Assembly (NCBI GenBank): GCA_026394635.1
Contig: JAPKXV010000193.1
Location: 1 to 5,758 of the forward strand
DNA length: 5,758 bases
DNA from: Methanoregula sp.
GTDB taxonomy: Archaea > Halobacteriota > Methanomicrobia > Methanomicrobiales > Methanospirillaceae
Direction: 5' to 3'
Below the pieces are notes generated by a model. That model worked only from the letters and a program-made list of their open reading frames with translations. It ran no database searches and was not told the DNA's origin. The position numbers were made by a program, and so were the translations under genes. Shown in pieces: positions 1 to 5,758 of this stretch; the stretch's first letter is position 1; each line of letters begins with the position of its first letter.

Positions 1-261
1 GGCTTTCCTGATCCGTAACACAACGCTCTGGTAATCCTTCATCGGGGGGGTGGTTACTGCCCCGAACAGCACGGCGTCTGCACTTTTTAATGCCGCAATC
101 TCGTGGTCGTTGCACGGGCAGCCGGTCTTCTCCCACATGCCATACCCCATCTCCACGCTGAAAAATTCGTATTCCGGGTGCAGCAGTTCCAGCACCTGCC
201 GCGCCACCGGGATCACTTCGTGACCGATACCGTCCCCTTCAGCGACTGCGATTGTTTTCAT
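1..261 (-). CDS. aksF: Homoisocitrate dehydrogenase (AksF-like), N-terminal part; 3' end outside window
   Basis: Only the first 87 codons are present, and the frame is open to the window edge. The family is the NAD(P)-dependent isocitrate/isopropylmalate/homoisocitrate dehydrogenases. Visible hallmarks are a beta strand leading into GDGIGHEV (residues 9-16; the usual Pro of GDGIGPEV is His here), the ADAVLFGAVTTPP segment (61-73) and the start of the substrate-binding Leu-Arg-x-Arg-Lys region (82-86). In methanogen coenzyme B synthesis AksF oxidatively decarboxylates homoisocitrate and its longer homologues to 2-oxoadipate, 2-oxopimelate and 2-oxosuberate. The start is supported by GGAGGG just upstream, and the gene overlaps the preceding one by 23 bases. 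Homoisocitrate rather than isopropylmalate as substrate is inferred from the neighbouring homocitrate synthase and homoaconitase. The catalytic Lys/Asp residues lie beyond the edge and cannot be checked. Confidence 0.85.
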   Translation of the reverse strand, partial: MKTIAVAEGDGIGHEVIPVARQVLELLHPEYEFFSVEMGYGMWEKTGCPCNDHEIAALKSADAVLFGAVTTPPMKDYQSVVLRIRKA

Positions 262-1057
262 GCACCCTCCATTGCCTGACCAGGGTTGTGACAGAATCCG
301 CAATCTGCCGGGTGGATGCACCCCAGTGCACGACCGCACCATATTTACCGTTGTACCTGCCGACACCTTCCCGCTCCGACCGGCAGCAGCGTGCGATGAA
401 CGGTTCCTCTTGCACCTCTGCAAGCGGGCAGATATTGAGGAGTTCAAATTCGGTGCCGTAACACTCGCTTACCAGCTGCGAGCCGGTCAGGCACCCGGCA
501 ACCCGTTCGCTCCCCTGTACCGCATCTGCATCAAGGGTCTTTGAAAACCCTGCAGCACGGCAGGGATACACATCCGCCTTAACCTGCACAAGATCGAGAA
601 TATGGTGGCAGAAGGCGACCTGCAGTTCACCGAACAGCCCGCATGCTTCCAGCTCGCGGATGCAGGCAGAAAGGCTCGGGCGCGGCGGGCTTGCATCATA
701 CACGTGCACCCGCAACAGTCCTGACAGGTCAGGGTCGAGCACGAACGTCATGTGCTCATCGTGCCCGAAAAAGAGCGTGCACCGATAGCCGGAGTCAACC
801 GCGAGCTGGATGAGCCGTGCCCGGTCATGGAGCTGGACTTTTCCGGGATACCGGTACACCTCACCGGCAGGCGCGATCACCTTCGAAGAAATGATGCTGC
901 GCATCATGCCCTTCTTATCAGGATCAAGGGCAACTTCGAGAACCTCGTAGCCCTCCCCTGCCGGGTGGACGAGATACCGGCTCAGGAAATACACCTTTTC
1001 CCCGCAGGGTTTTGTCGATGCAAAGCCGACATTCTTGCAGTGCTCAGGAAATATCAT
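239..1057 (-). CDS. Conserved-looking protein of unknown function, 272 aa, Cys/His-rich
   Basis: I do not recognise a characterised family; it may belong to one of the DUF families annotated in Methanomicrobiales, which I cannot verify. No signal peptide or membrane segment is evident, so it is probably cytosolic. It has 12 cysteines (7, 18, 93, 132, 139, 150, 166, 189, 199, 210, 224, 225). Potential metal- or thiol-handling patches are GHDEH (98-102), FCHHILDL (149-156), [14 protein letters not shown] (165-178), GCLTGSQL (188-195) and a C-terminal RCC...[13 protein letters not shown] stretch (223-248). The start at 1057 forms an ATGA overlap with the aksE stop and has a strong AAGGTGA ribosome binding site. 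It sits between homoaconitase and homoisocitrate dehydrogenase genes and overlaps both, which ties it to coenzyme B side-chain synthesis. A catalytic, scaffold or sulfur-handling role would be guesswork. Confidence 0.9.
   Translation of the reverse strand: MIFPEHCKNVGFASTKPCGEKVYFLSRYLVHPAGEGYEVLEVALDPDKKGMMRSIISSKVIAPAGEVYRYPGKVQLHDRARLIQLAVDSGYRCTLFFGHDEHMTFVLDPDLSGLLRVHVYDASPPRPSLSACIRELEACGLFGELQVAFCHHILDLVQVKADVYPCRAAGFSKTLDADAVQGSERVAGCLTGSQLVSECYGTEFELLNICPLAEVQEEPFIARCCRSEREGVGRYNGKYGAVVHWGASTRQIADSVTTLVRQWRVHENNRSR
265..270 (-). promoter_or_regulatory. Ribosome binding site for aksF
   Basis: GGAGGG on the minus strand, three to four bases before the ATG at 261 and inside the end of the preceding coding region. 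It decides the aksF start and shows that the 23-base overlap is real. Confidence 0.7.
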
Positions 1058-1524
1058 AATTTCACCTTCCAGTACTCCACAAGCCCCCCGGCACGCAGGA
1101 TATCAAGCATTCGCGGCGAAAGCGGACGGACAGTCAAGCGAATCCCGCCAGTTTCCACCCAGCCGGATTCGAGGTCAAAACGCACCATGGTGCCGTCCGG
1201 ACATTTGAGATCGGCTTCGATCAGGGGGAGACCGATATTGATTGCGTTGCGGAAAAAGATACGGGCGAAACTCGGCGCAACTACCGCGACAACTCCCGCC
1301 CCCTTCAGGGCGATTGCCGCCTGTTCGCGCGATGACCCGCAGCCAAAGTTCCGGCCGGCGACAATGACCGCACCTGAAAGGCGCGGGGCAAGGGCAGGAT
1401 CAAGGTCCTCGAAGACACGGGCTGCCCAGATGCTCCGGTCCTTCGTGCGCAGGTAGCGACCCGCGATGACAACATCGGTGTCGATATCCGCCCCGAGGCT
1501 TACCGCATGCCCGGCTCCCCGCAT
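1054..1524 (-). CDS. aksE: Homoaconitase small subunit (AksE)
   Basis: 156 residues, the usual size for the swivelling small subunit of archaeal homoaconitase/isopropylmalate isomerase. With the large subunit it dehydrates homocitrate and rehydrates cis-homoaconitate and its longer homologues. The family signature [10 protein letters not shown] lies at residues 59-68 and the N-terminal DIDTDVVI strand at 13-20. The substrate-selecting loop reads Y24-L25-R26-T27. From the literature on the Methanocaldococcus enzyme MJ1271, as I recall it, YLRT with Arg26 marks homoaconitase, whereas isopropylmalate isomerases carry a YLV-type loop. The start is fixed by a one-base overlap with the aksD stop (TGATG), with GGGGGTG five bases upstream. 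The stop overlaps the next start as ATGA. The protein appears complete and intact. Confidence 0.93.
   Translation of the reverse strand: MRGAGHAVSLGADIDTDVVIAGRYLRTKDRSIWAARVFEDLDPALAPRLSGAVIVAGRNFGCGSSREQAAIALKGAGVVAVVAPSFARIFFRNAINIGLPLIEADLKCPDGTMVRFDLESGWVETGGIRLTVRPLSPRMLDILRAGGLVEYWKVKL
1062..1068 (-). promoter_or_regulatory. Ribosome binding site for the 272-aa protein
   Basis: AAGGTGA on the minus strand, four bases before the ATG at 1057. It matches the archaeal anti-Shine-Dalgarno sequence well and supports this start within the last codons of aksE. Confidence 0.75.
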
Positions 1525-2735
1525 CAGGGCACCCCCGGTTCCGTGATCTCGCCTTCAAGTGCGGTTGCCGCTGCAGTCGCCACGGATGCAAGGTATATCT
1601 CCCCGCCGACCCCCATCCGGTTTTTGAAATTCCGGTTCGCGGTCGACAGGCAGACCTCGCCTTCACCGAGAACGCCCATGTGGGCGCCAAGGCAGGGACC
1701 GCAGCCCGGCGTTCCGATCGTGCATCCTGCCTCAATGATATCGGTGAGCACTCCGGTCTTTGCTGCTTCCCAGAGGACCTGGCGCGACGCGGGGACGACA
1801 ATGGTGCGGACGGCAACCCTGTTCCCTTTTACAGCACGGGCGAACCGGGCGAGATCCGAATACCTGCCATTGGTGCAGGTACCAACAAACACCTGGTCGA
1901 CCGGGAGCCCTGCAAGGTCATGCACCGGTTTTACGGTATCCACCCGTGGCGGGACGGCAACAAGGGGCACGACATCGGCAAGGTCGATTGCCAGCTCCTG
2001 CACGTACCTGCAGGGCTCCTGCACCTGAGGTTCTGCTGACTGCCCGTACCGTGCAAGGTAATCCGTGGTAATGCTATCGGCATACAACATCCCCGCCTTC
2101 GCACCGGTCTCGACTGCAAGGTTGCAGAGCACGAGCCGGTCGTCCATTGTTAACCGCCGTATTCCATTACCGGTGAATTCCAGCGCCTTATACGAACCCC
2201 CGTCCATACCGAGCCGGCTCACGTACGTAAGTGCAATATCCTTTGCTTCCGCGGCATCGCTGAGGTTTCCGTCAAGGCGGATCCCGATCGATTCCGGCAC
2301 CCGGAACCAGGTCTCACCGGTCAGCCAGATCGCGGCCATATCGGTTGCGCCGACACCGGTTGCAAACGCCCCGAACGCCCCGAGCGTGCAGCTGTGCGAG
2401 TCGGCACCGACAACCACCTCTCCGGGCCGTACGACTCCCTCGCTCATGCACTGGTGGCATATGCCTTCGCCGATATCGAAAAAATGCAAAAACGAACTCT
2501 TTGCAAACTCGCGCAGTTCGTGCTGGAGTGTTGCCGTGGTTGAGTTATTCGCCGGGACAATGTGATCGAATAGTACTGAAAGGCGCGACGGATCGCAGAG
2601 CCCTTTGGAGCCCATGTTTTTCCATGCTTCAAGCGTGAGCACGCCGGTGCCGTCATGGACATAAGCCCGGTCAACATTCCGGTCCACATATTCTCCCGCT
2701 GGTGCCCCGAGAATCCGCTCTGACAGGGTGCTCAT
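1524..2735 (-). CDS. aksD: Homoaconitase large (iron-sulfur) subunit (AksD)
   Basis: 403 residues, close to the roughly 420 of archaeal homoaconitase/isopropylmalate isomerase large subunits. The [4Fe-4S] ligands are Cys287 (VGTCTNG) and Cys345/Cys348 (PGCGPCLG). Other aconitase-family blocks are DHIVPANN (57-64), EGICHQ (90-95) and the ADSHSCTLGAFGAFATGVGATD region (111-132). It supplies the cluster-bearing half of the active site for isomerising homocitrate-type acids. Assignment to homoaconitase rather than LeuC follows from the YLRT loop in its small-subunit partner and from the adjacent homocitrate synthase. I chose the ATG at 2735 because it makes an ATGA overlap with the aksA stop and matches the family N-terminus (MSTLSERILG...). 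AGGGG lies ten bases upstream. An in-frame extension to 2798 would lie wholly inside aksA. Confidence 0.93.
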   Translation of the reverse strand: MSTLSERILGAPAGEYVDRNVDRAYVHDGTGVLTLEAWKNMGSKGLCDPSRLSVLFDHIVPANNSTTATLQHELREFAKSSFLHFFDIGEGICHQCMSEGVVRPGEVVVGADSHSCTLGAFGAFATGVGATDMAAIWLTGETWFRVPESIGIRLDGNLSDAAEAKDIALTYVSRLGMDGGSYKALEFTGNGIRRLTMDDRLVLCNLAVETGAKAGMLYADSITTDYLARYGQSAEPQVQEPCRYVQELAIDLADVVPLVAVPPRVDTVKPVHDLAGLPVDQVFVGTCTNGRYSDLARFARAVKGNRVAVRTIVVPASRQVLWEAAKTGVLTDIIEAGCTIGTPGCGPCLGAHMGVLGEGEVCLSTANRNFKNRMGVGGEIYLASVATAAATALEGEITEPGVP

Positions 2736-3862
2736 GCCGGTCGTTCCCCTTTTGCTTTTTTGATTATCTTTCTCAAAATTACCGGGGTAATGCTGCATTT
2801 TTGTTCAGAATGCTCTTTTACCAGGTCAAGGACACGACAGATCTGTTTTTCCGACAGGTCACACCCCATCGATGATACCACGTACTCGAGTGCTTTTTTC
2901 CCGGTATGTTTCCCGAGGATGAACTTCCGCTCTCCACCTACAAGGTCGGGCGGGAAAAACTCATAGGTGGAGGGGTCTTCGAGGATTGCCGCAATATGGA
3001 TACCGCTTTCGTGGGAGAACGCAAGGTCGCCGACGACAGGTTTGTTACGCGGGAGGGTGATCCCCGCATACTTTTCTACCAGCCGGGAGAGTGTAGTGAG
3101 GTAAGAGAGGTCATACCGGTCAATGCCACCCTTCATGCGGAGGGCAATGAGCACTTCCTCGAGGGCCGCGTTGCCCGACCGCTCGCCAATCCCGTTCACC
3201 GTGGTGTGGAGCTGGAACGCCCCAGCCTCTGCTGCAGTCAGTGTATTTGCGACGGCACAACCCATGTCATTGTGGCAGTGGGCGCACATGGGTTTTTTTA
3301 TCGTTTGCACCAGATCGCTCATGACCATGTACATTTCCATGGGCAACAGGCAGCCTACGGTATCCGCAAAGCTGAGCAGGGTAGCCCCGTGTTCCGCTCC
3401 CTGCCGGTACACTTCCTTTAAAAATCCGATATCCGTGCGGGAGGCATCCTCGGCAGCGAACCTGACCTGGATACCATGATCACGGGCATACTCGATACAA
3501 CGAAGGGCATCTGCGAGCACCTGCTCCCTCGGCTTTTTGAACTTCAGCCGTATGTGGAGGTCAGACGTGGGAATGAAGATGCTCACCATATCGACATCGC
3601 AGTCTATTGCAGCGGTAACATCCGGTTCGCGTGCCCGGGCAAGGCAGCAGATCCGTGCGGACAACCCGAGGTTCGCAATCGTCTTTACACAGGTCTTCTC
3701 GTTTGAGGATACATTGGGAAAACCTGCCTCAATCACCTCGACACCGACCGCATCCAGCATGCGGGCAATTTCAGATTTCTCTTCACAGGAGAACGAGACG
3801 CCGGGCGTCTGCTCGCCGTCCCGCAAGGTTACGTCACAGATCTCAACATTCCGCGGTTTCAT
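2732..3862 (-). CDS. aksA: Homocitrate synthase, short form (AksA-type)
   Basis: A DRE-TIM metallolyase condensing acetyl-CoA with 2-oxoglutarate and, in the AksA type, with 2-oxoadipate and 2-oxopimelate. The 376 residues carry the active-site motif DVTLRDGEQTPGV (10-22; Arg14 catalytic, Asp15 metal ligand), the metal histidines His195 and His197 in HCHND, GIGERSGNAALEEV (224-237; Asn231 metal ligand), and the C-terminal SHESGIH (283-289) and GKHTGKKALE (317-326) motifs of the homocitrate/citramalate synthase branch. It ends at 376 and lacks the C-terminal LeuA-type regulatory domain, so leucine-style feedback control is not expected. The ATG at 3862 is preferred over an upstream TTG because GAGGG lies eight bases before it and the catalytic motif follows at the expected distance. 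It overlaps the TPP gene by 20 bases. NifV is the main alternative, less likely given the homoaconitase genes beside it. Confidence 0.92.
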   Translation of the reverse strand: MKPRNVEICDVTLRDGEQTPGVSFSCEEKSEIARMLDAVGVEVIEAGFPNVSSNEKTCVKTIANLGLSARICCLARAREPDVTAAIDCDVDMVSIFIPTSDLHIRLKFKKPREQVLADALRCIEYARDHGIQVRFAAEDASRTDIGFLKEVYRQGAEHGATLLSFADTVGCLLPMEMYMVMSDLVQTIKKPMCAHCHNDMGCAVANTLTAAEAGAFQLHTTVNGIGERSGNAALEEVLIALRMKGGIDRYDLSYLTTLSRLVEKYAGITLPRNKPVVGDLAFSHESGIHIAAILEDPSTYEFFPPDLVGGERKFILGKHTGKKALEYVVSSMGCDLSEKQICRVLDLVKEHSEQKCSITPVILRKIIKKAKGERPA

Positions 3863-5117
3863 GACTGCATCCCTCAGGGCATTGCCCTTCAATGATCAGG
3901 ATCCCCGGTCTTTTTGGGGGCACGATATGCTCCCGCAACCGGCTGGTCTCATCAGCCCGGCAGATGACCGGGTCTGCCCATGCAAGGTAGCGGTTCAGGT
4001 TATAGACGGGCTGTCCGCCGGTCATGCCCATCCGGTCATTCTTCAGTACGATACAGAGGATGGGGAGACGCTTCTCATACACATCGATGAGCGCATTGAT
4101 ACCGGAGTGAAGGAGCGCGTAATCACCCGTAAGCGCTACCTTCGTGCTCCGTGCGGCGACGGCGACCGATGAACCGAGCGCATAACAGGCTCTCCCGATG
4201 CGGTACGGGGGGTTGCCGGCAAGAACCGCACACCCCATGTCGCAGATCACCGGCATTTCCTTCTCCTTCAGGATTCCTATCACGGTCTTAAAAGGGCAGT
4301 TTTGGCAGAAGGTCCGGCAGAATCCACGGTCGGAAAATGTCTCAGGCTTTCCGGCCACATCAGGGGGGTTTACCCACCGGTGCTCCTGCACGAAGGGTCT
4401 CCCGAGTTCCCGTGTCTCTGCAAGGGTTTTAGCATCGTGTGGCGGGGGATACACGGTCACTGCGTGCGAGTCCCCGTCCGCCGCCCCCGCACCCACGATT
4501 CCCCCCTTCCAGAGGTTTAAGGCAGATTTTTTCGACCATGAAAACATCTCTGCAGCGATGCGGTCTGCCGACTGTGCCCTGCCCCGCATGGTAAGATCGG
4601 GTGATGCAAGATGGCCTTTGCGTCTCCGTGCCGGTGCTGCGTTTATTCCCGCCACCTTATTTTCGAGAAGGGGGGGAGTAACCCGGACTATGGCAACCCG
4701 CGAGAACCGTTCCGAGGCTTCGAATGCGGCACCGATTGCAGGAGCGCATGTCCTTGCATCGGGTTCGATCACCGGGACCTGTGCGAGCTCGCCAAAGTAG
4801 CGGGAGTCCTCGGTGTTCTGGGAGCCCCGGGCGAGCACGTCGTCCCCCGCGATGATGACAACTCCTGCTTGCAACCCTTGTGTAGTCGCGTTGATAAGCG
4901 GGTCAGCACAGACGTTCAGACCTACGTTCTTGATAATGACCGCGGCACGCCGCCCGTCAAGGGAGTCTCCCAGCGCATACTCGAGTGCAACTTTTTCGTT
5001 GATCACAATTTCGGCACGAACCACGGTCGCAATGTCAGTCACAGGATACCCCGGAACCGCGTAAAACCGATCACCGCAGCCCTGCAGTGCCGCTGCGATC
5101 GCATCAACACCCTTCAT
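3843..5117 (-). CDS. Thiamine-diphosphate 2-oxoacid enzyme, shortened IorA-like, no ferredoxin domain
   Basis: 424 residues related to the indolepyruvate:ferredoxin oxidoreductase alpha subunit (IorA). The N-terminal pyrimidine-binding domain (about 1-150) has PGYPVTDI (22-29), the probable catalytic Glu41 in NEKVALEYALG, KNVGLNVCADPLINA (63-77) and SQNTEDSRYFG (99-109). A poorly conserved linker follows (about 155-255). The pyrophosphate-binding domain (about 265-424) has CQNCPF (271-276), CDMGCAVLAGNPP (292-304), the diphosphate/Mg motif from GDY (331-333) to N360-D361, and MTGGQP (365-370). IorA is typically about 600 residues and ends in a ferredoxin domain with two CX2CX2CX3C motifs. This protein has no such domain, the linker looks short, and no IorB gene is seen. 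I infer decarboxylation of a 2-oxoacid made by the downstream aks genes, possibly 2-oxosuberate. The start makes an ATGA overlap with the upstream gene. Confidence 0.88.
   Translation of the reverse strand: MKGVDAIAAALQGCGDRFYAVPGYPVTDIATVVRAEIVINEKVALEYALGDSLDGRRAAVIIKNVGLNVCADPLINATTQGLQAGVVIIAGDDVLARGSQNTEDSRYFGELAQVPVIEPDARTCAPAIGAAFEASERFSRVAIVRVTPPLLENKVAGINAAPARRRKGHLASPDLTMRGRAQSADRIAAEMFSWSKKSALNLWKGGIVGAGAADGDSHAVTVYPPPHDAKTLAETRELGRPFVQEHRWVNPPDVAGKPETFSDRGFCRTFCQNCPFKTVIGILKEKEMPVICDMGCAVLAGNPPYRIGRACYALGSSVAVAARSTKVALTGDYALLHSGINALIDVYEKRLPILCIVLKNDRMGMTGGQPVYNLNRYLAWADPVICRADETSRLREHIVPPKRPGILIIEGQCPEGCSHETAEC
3871..3875 (-). promoter_or_regulatory. Ribosome binding site for aksA
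   Basis: GAGGG on the minus strand, eight bases before the ATG at 3862 and inside the end of the TPP-enzyme gene. It favours the ATG over the in-frame TTG ten codons upstream. Confidence 0.65.
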
Positions 5118-5758
5118 GCATCCCTCCCGGGCACAAGATCGCAGCCCGTGCAGTTCGTACACATCGTCTGGGCCTGCCGGGTATCCAGCCCCGCCCCGGC
5201 AAGCGCCCGCTCGTGCATCCCAAAGATCGTTTTCAACCGTTCCGGACCCGGACGGGCCATTGCGGAGAGCCCGGCAACAGGGTTCAACGGGCGCAGCACC
5301 GGGATGATGCCGCGCAGGGTGAGCCGCCTGATGCACTGATCCATCTCAGCATCGGTCTCGCCCAACCCGATGATCACATTGGAGAAGACCCTGCCTTTCC
5401 CGAAGAGCTGGACCGAACGCTCGAGAACGCCATATATCATGTCATAATCGAGGTCCGGGCACATCTTCGCAAAGAGCCTCGCGGTCGCTGCCTCGATATT
5501 GAATTTTACCTCTAAAACACCGAGAGCATGGAGCTGGTCCGGCGTCTGTTCGGTGGGATAGATGGAGACACCGATTGGCAGGCCAAATGGCAGCAAATGA
5601 CGGATAACCTCGATCACGTACGCTTCTTCTTCCTCAATACTGGACTGGACACCGCTTGTCAGGGAGATCGCGTTGATCCGGGGACGTACTGCCTCCACCA
5701 TTGCCACAATCTCATCGATGCTCTTGCGCCGTCCCTTCAGGTCCGGGACCGGGCAGTA
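5114..5758 (-). CDS. Radical SAM protein, biotin-synthase-related; 5' end outside window
   Basis: 214 codons are visible and the frame is open to the right edge, so the N-terminus is missing. The first visible residues, Tyr-Cys-Pro, look like the end of the radical SAM CX3CX-aromatic-C cluster motif, so only the last of its three cysteines would be present. Downstream come blocks typical of biotin-synthase-like TIM barrels: LTSGVQSSIEEEE, GVSIYPTE, LGVLEVKFNIEAAT (probable SAM/substrate-contacting strand), a VIIGLGET turn and IPVLRPLNP. The C-terminus has an extra CX2CX2C (visible residues 200-206) that may bind an auxiliary iron-sulfur cluster. It resembles the archaeal biotin-synthase-related radical SAM group (COG2516 type, from memory). 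Its stop overlaps the TPP gene start. A role in C-S bond formation for coenzyme B is a context-based guess; the substrate cannot be read from the sequence. Confidence 0.88.
   Translation of the reverse strand, partial: YCPVPDLKGRRKSIDEIVAMVEAVRPRINAISLTSGVQSSIEEEEAYVIEVIRHLLPFGLPIGVSIYPTEQTPDQLHALGVLEVKFNIEAATARLFAKMCPDLDYDMIYGVLERSVQLFGKGRVFSNVIIGLGETDAEMDQCIRRLTLRGIIPVLRPLNPVAGLSAMARPGPERLKTIFGMHERALAGAGLDTRQAQTMCTNCTGCDLVPGRDA
5122..5128 (-). promoter_or_regulatory. Ribosome binding site for the TPP-enzyme gene
   Basis: GGGAGGG on the minus strand, four bases before the ATG at 5117 and inside the last codons of the radical SAM gene. It selects this start over the 73-codon upstream extension, which would lie inside the radical SAM gene. 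Confidence 0.75.

Noticed and set aside
2736..2798. A 21-codon N-terminal extension of AksD
   Set aside because: It lies inside aksA, and the ATG at 2735 makes a standard ATGA overlap and fits the family start.
2732..3862. Homocitrate synthase as NifV for nitrogenase cofactor
   Set aside because: The gene overlaps homoaconitase genes, and aksF lies in the same operon, so homocitrate is processed further; no nif gene is seen in the window.
3863..3892. Upstream TTG start adding ten residues to AksA
   Set aside because: The ATG at 3862 has GAGGG at good spacing and places the catalytic DVTLRDGEQ motif at the usual distance from the N-terminus.
4670..4676. G7 homopolymer (another at 44-50) as a possible frameshift site
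   Set aside because: The reading frame and family motifs continue on both sides in each gene, so there is no sign of a frameshift.
3866..5128. Similar GAGGGATGCA sequence at two start regions (near 3867 and 5119) as a repeat or regulatory box
   Set aside because: About ten bases, explained by a Shine-Dalgarno sequence plus common Arg-Asp-Ala codons; not seen at the other junctions.
5118..5336. A 73-codon in-frame N-terminal extension of the TPP-enzyme gene
   Set aside because: It lies entirely inside the radical SAM gene, has no family resemblance, and the ATG at 5117 has a strong ribosome binding site and the expected domain start.
4611..5339. Long plus-strand ORF (242 codons), and a similar one at 752-1456
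   Set aside because: Both are antisense shadows of clearly recognisable minus-strand genes and show low-complexity Arg/Pro/Ser-rich translations without any family motif.
1..5758. CRISPR, tRNA/rRNA, insertion sequence, terminator or promoter
   Set aside because: No repeats, RNA-like stems or transposase motifs were seen, and there is no intergenic space to hold a promoter or terminator.

Overview
The window reads as an internal piece of a single minus-strand operon from a methanogenic archaeon, most likely of the order Methanomicrobiales. This placement is inference. It rests on homologues of the coenzyme B chain-elongation enzymes (AksA, AksD, AksE, AksF), a moderately high GC content, cysteine-rich proteins, strong Shine-Dalgarno sequences with wall-to-wall gene overlaps, and a biotin-synthase-related radical SAM protein. 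No marker gene such as rRNA or mcr is present to fix the lineage.

In transcription order (right to left) the genes are: a radical SAM protein cut by the right window edge (5114-5758); a thiamine-diphosphate enzyme resembling a shortened indolepyruvate oxidoreductase alpha subunit, IorA (3843-5117); a homocitrate synthase of the AksA type (2732-3862); the large (1524-2735) and small (1054-1524) subunits of a homoaconitase, AksD/AksE; a 272-residue protein of unknown function (239-1057); and the first 87 codons of a homoisocitrate dehydrogenase, AksF, cut by the left edge (1-261). All six junctions overlap, by 1 to 23 bases. There is no intergenic DNA, so no promoter, terminator, RNA gene, repeat or mobile element is seen. 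The plus strand carries only shadow ORFs.

The four recognised genes give the complete 2-oxoacid chain-elongation cycle: condensation with acetyl-CoA, dehydration/rehydration, and oxidative decarboxylation. In methanogens this cycle extends 2-oxoglutarate to 2-oxoadipate, 2-oxopimelate and 2-oxosuberate, the precursor of the 7-mercaptoheptanoyl arm of coenzyme B. The small subunit carries the Y-L-R-T loop that marks homoaconitase rather than isopropylmalate isomerase.

The interesting part is the three unassigned proteins in the same transcript. As far as I know, the enzymes that turn 2-oxosuberate into 7-oxoheptanoate and then into 7-mercaptoheptanoate have not been identified. A thiamine-diphosphate 2-oxoacid enzyme without its ferredoxin domain, a biotin-synthase-like radical SAM protein and a cysteine/histidine-rich orphan protein are reasonable candidates for those steps. 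This is a hypothesis from gene context and family chemistry, not something the sequence proves.
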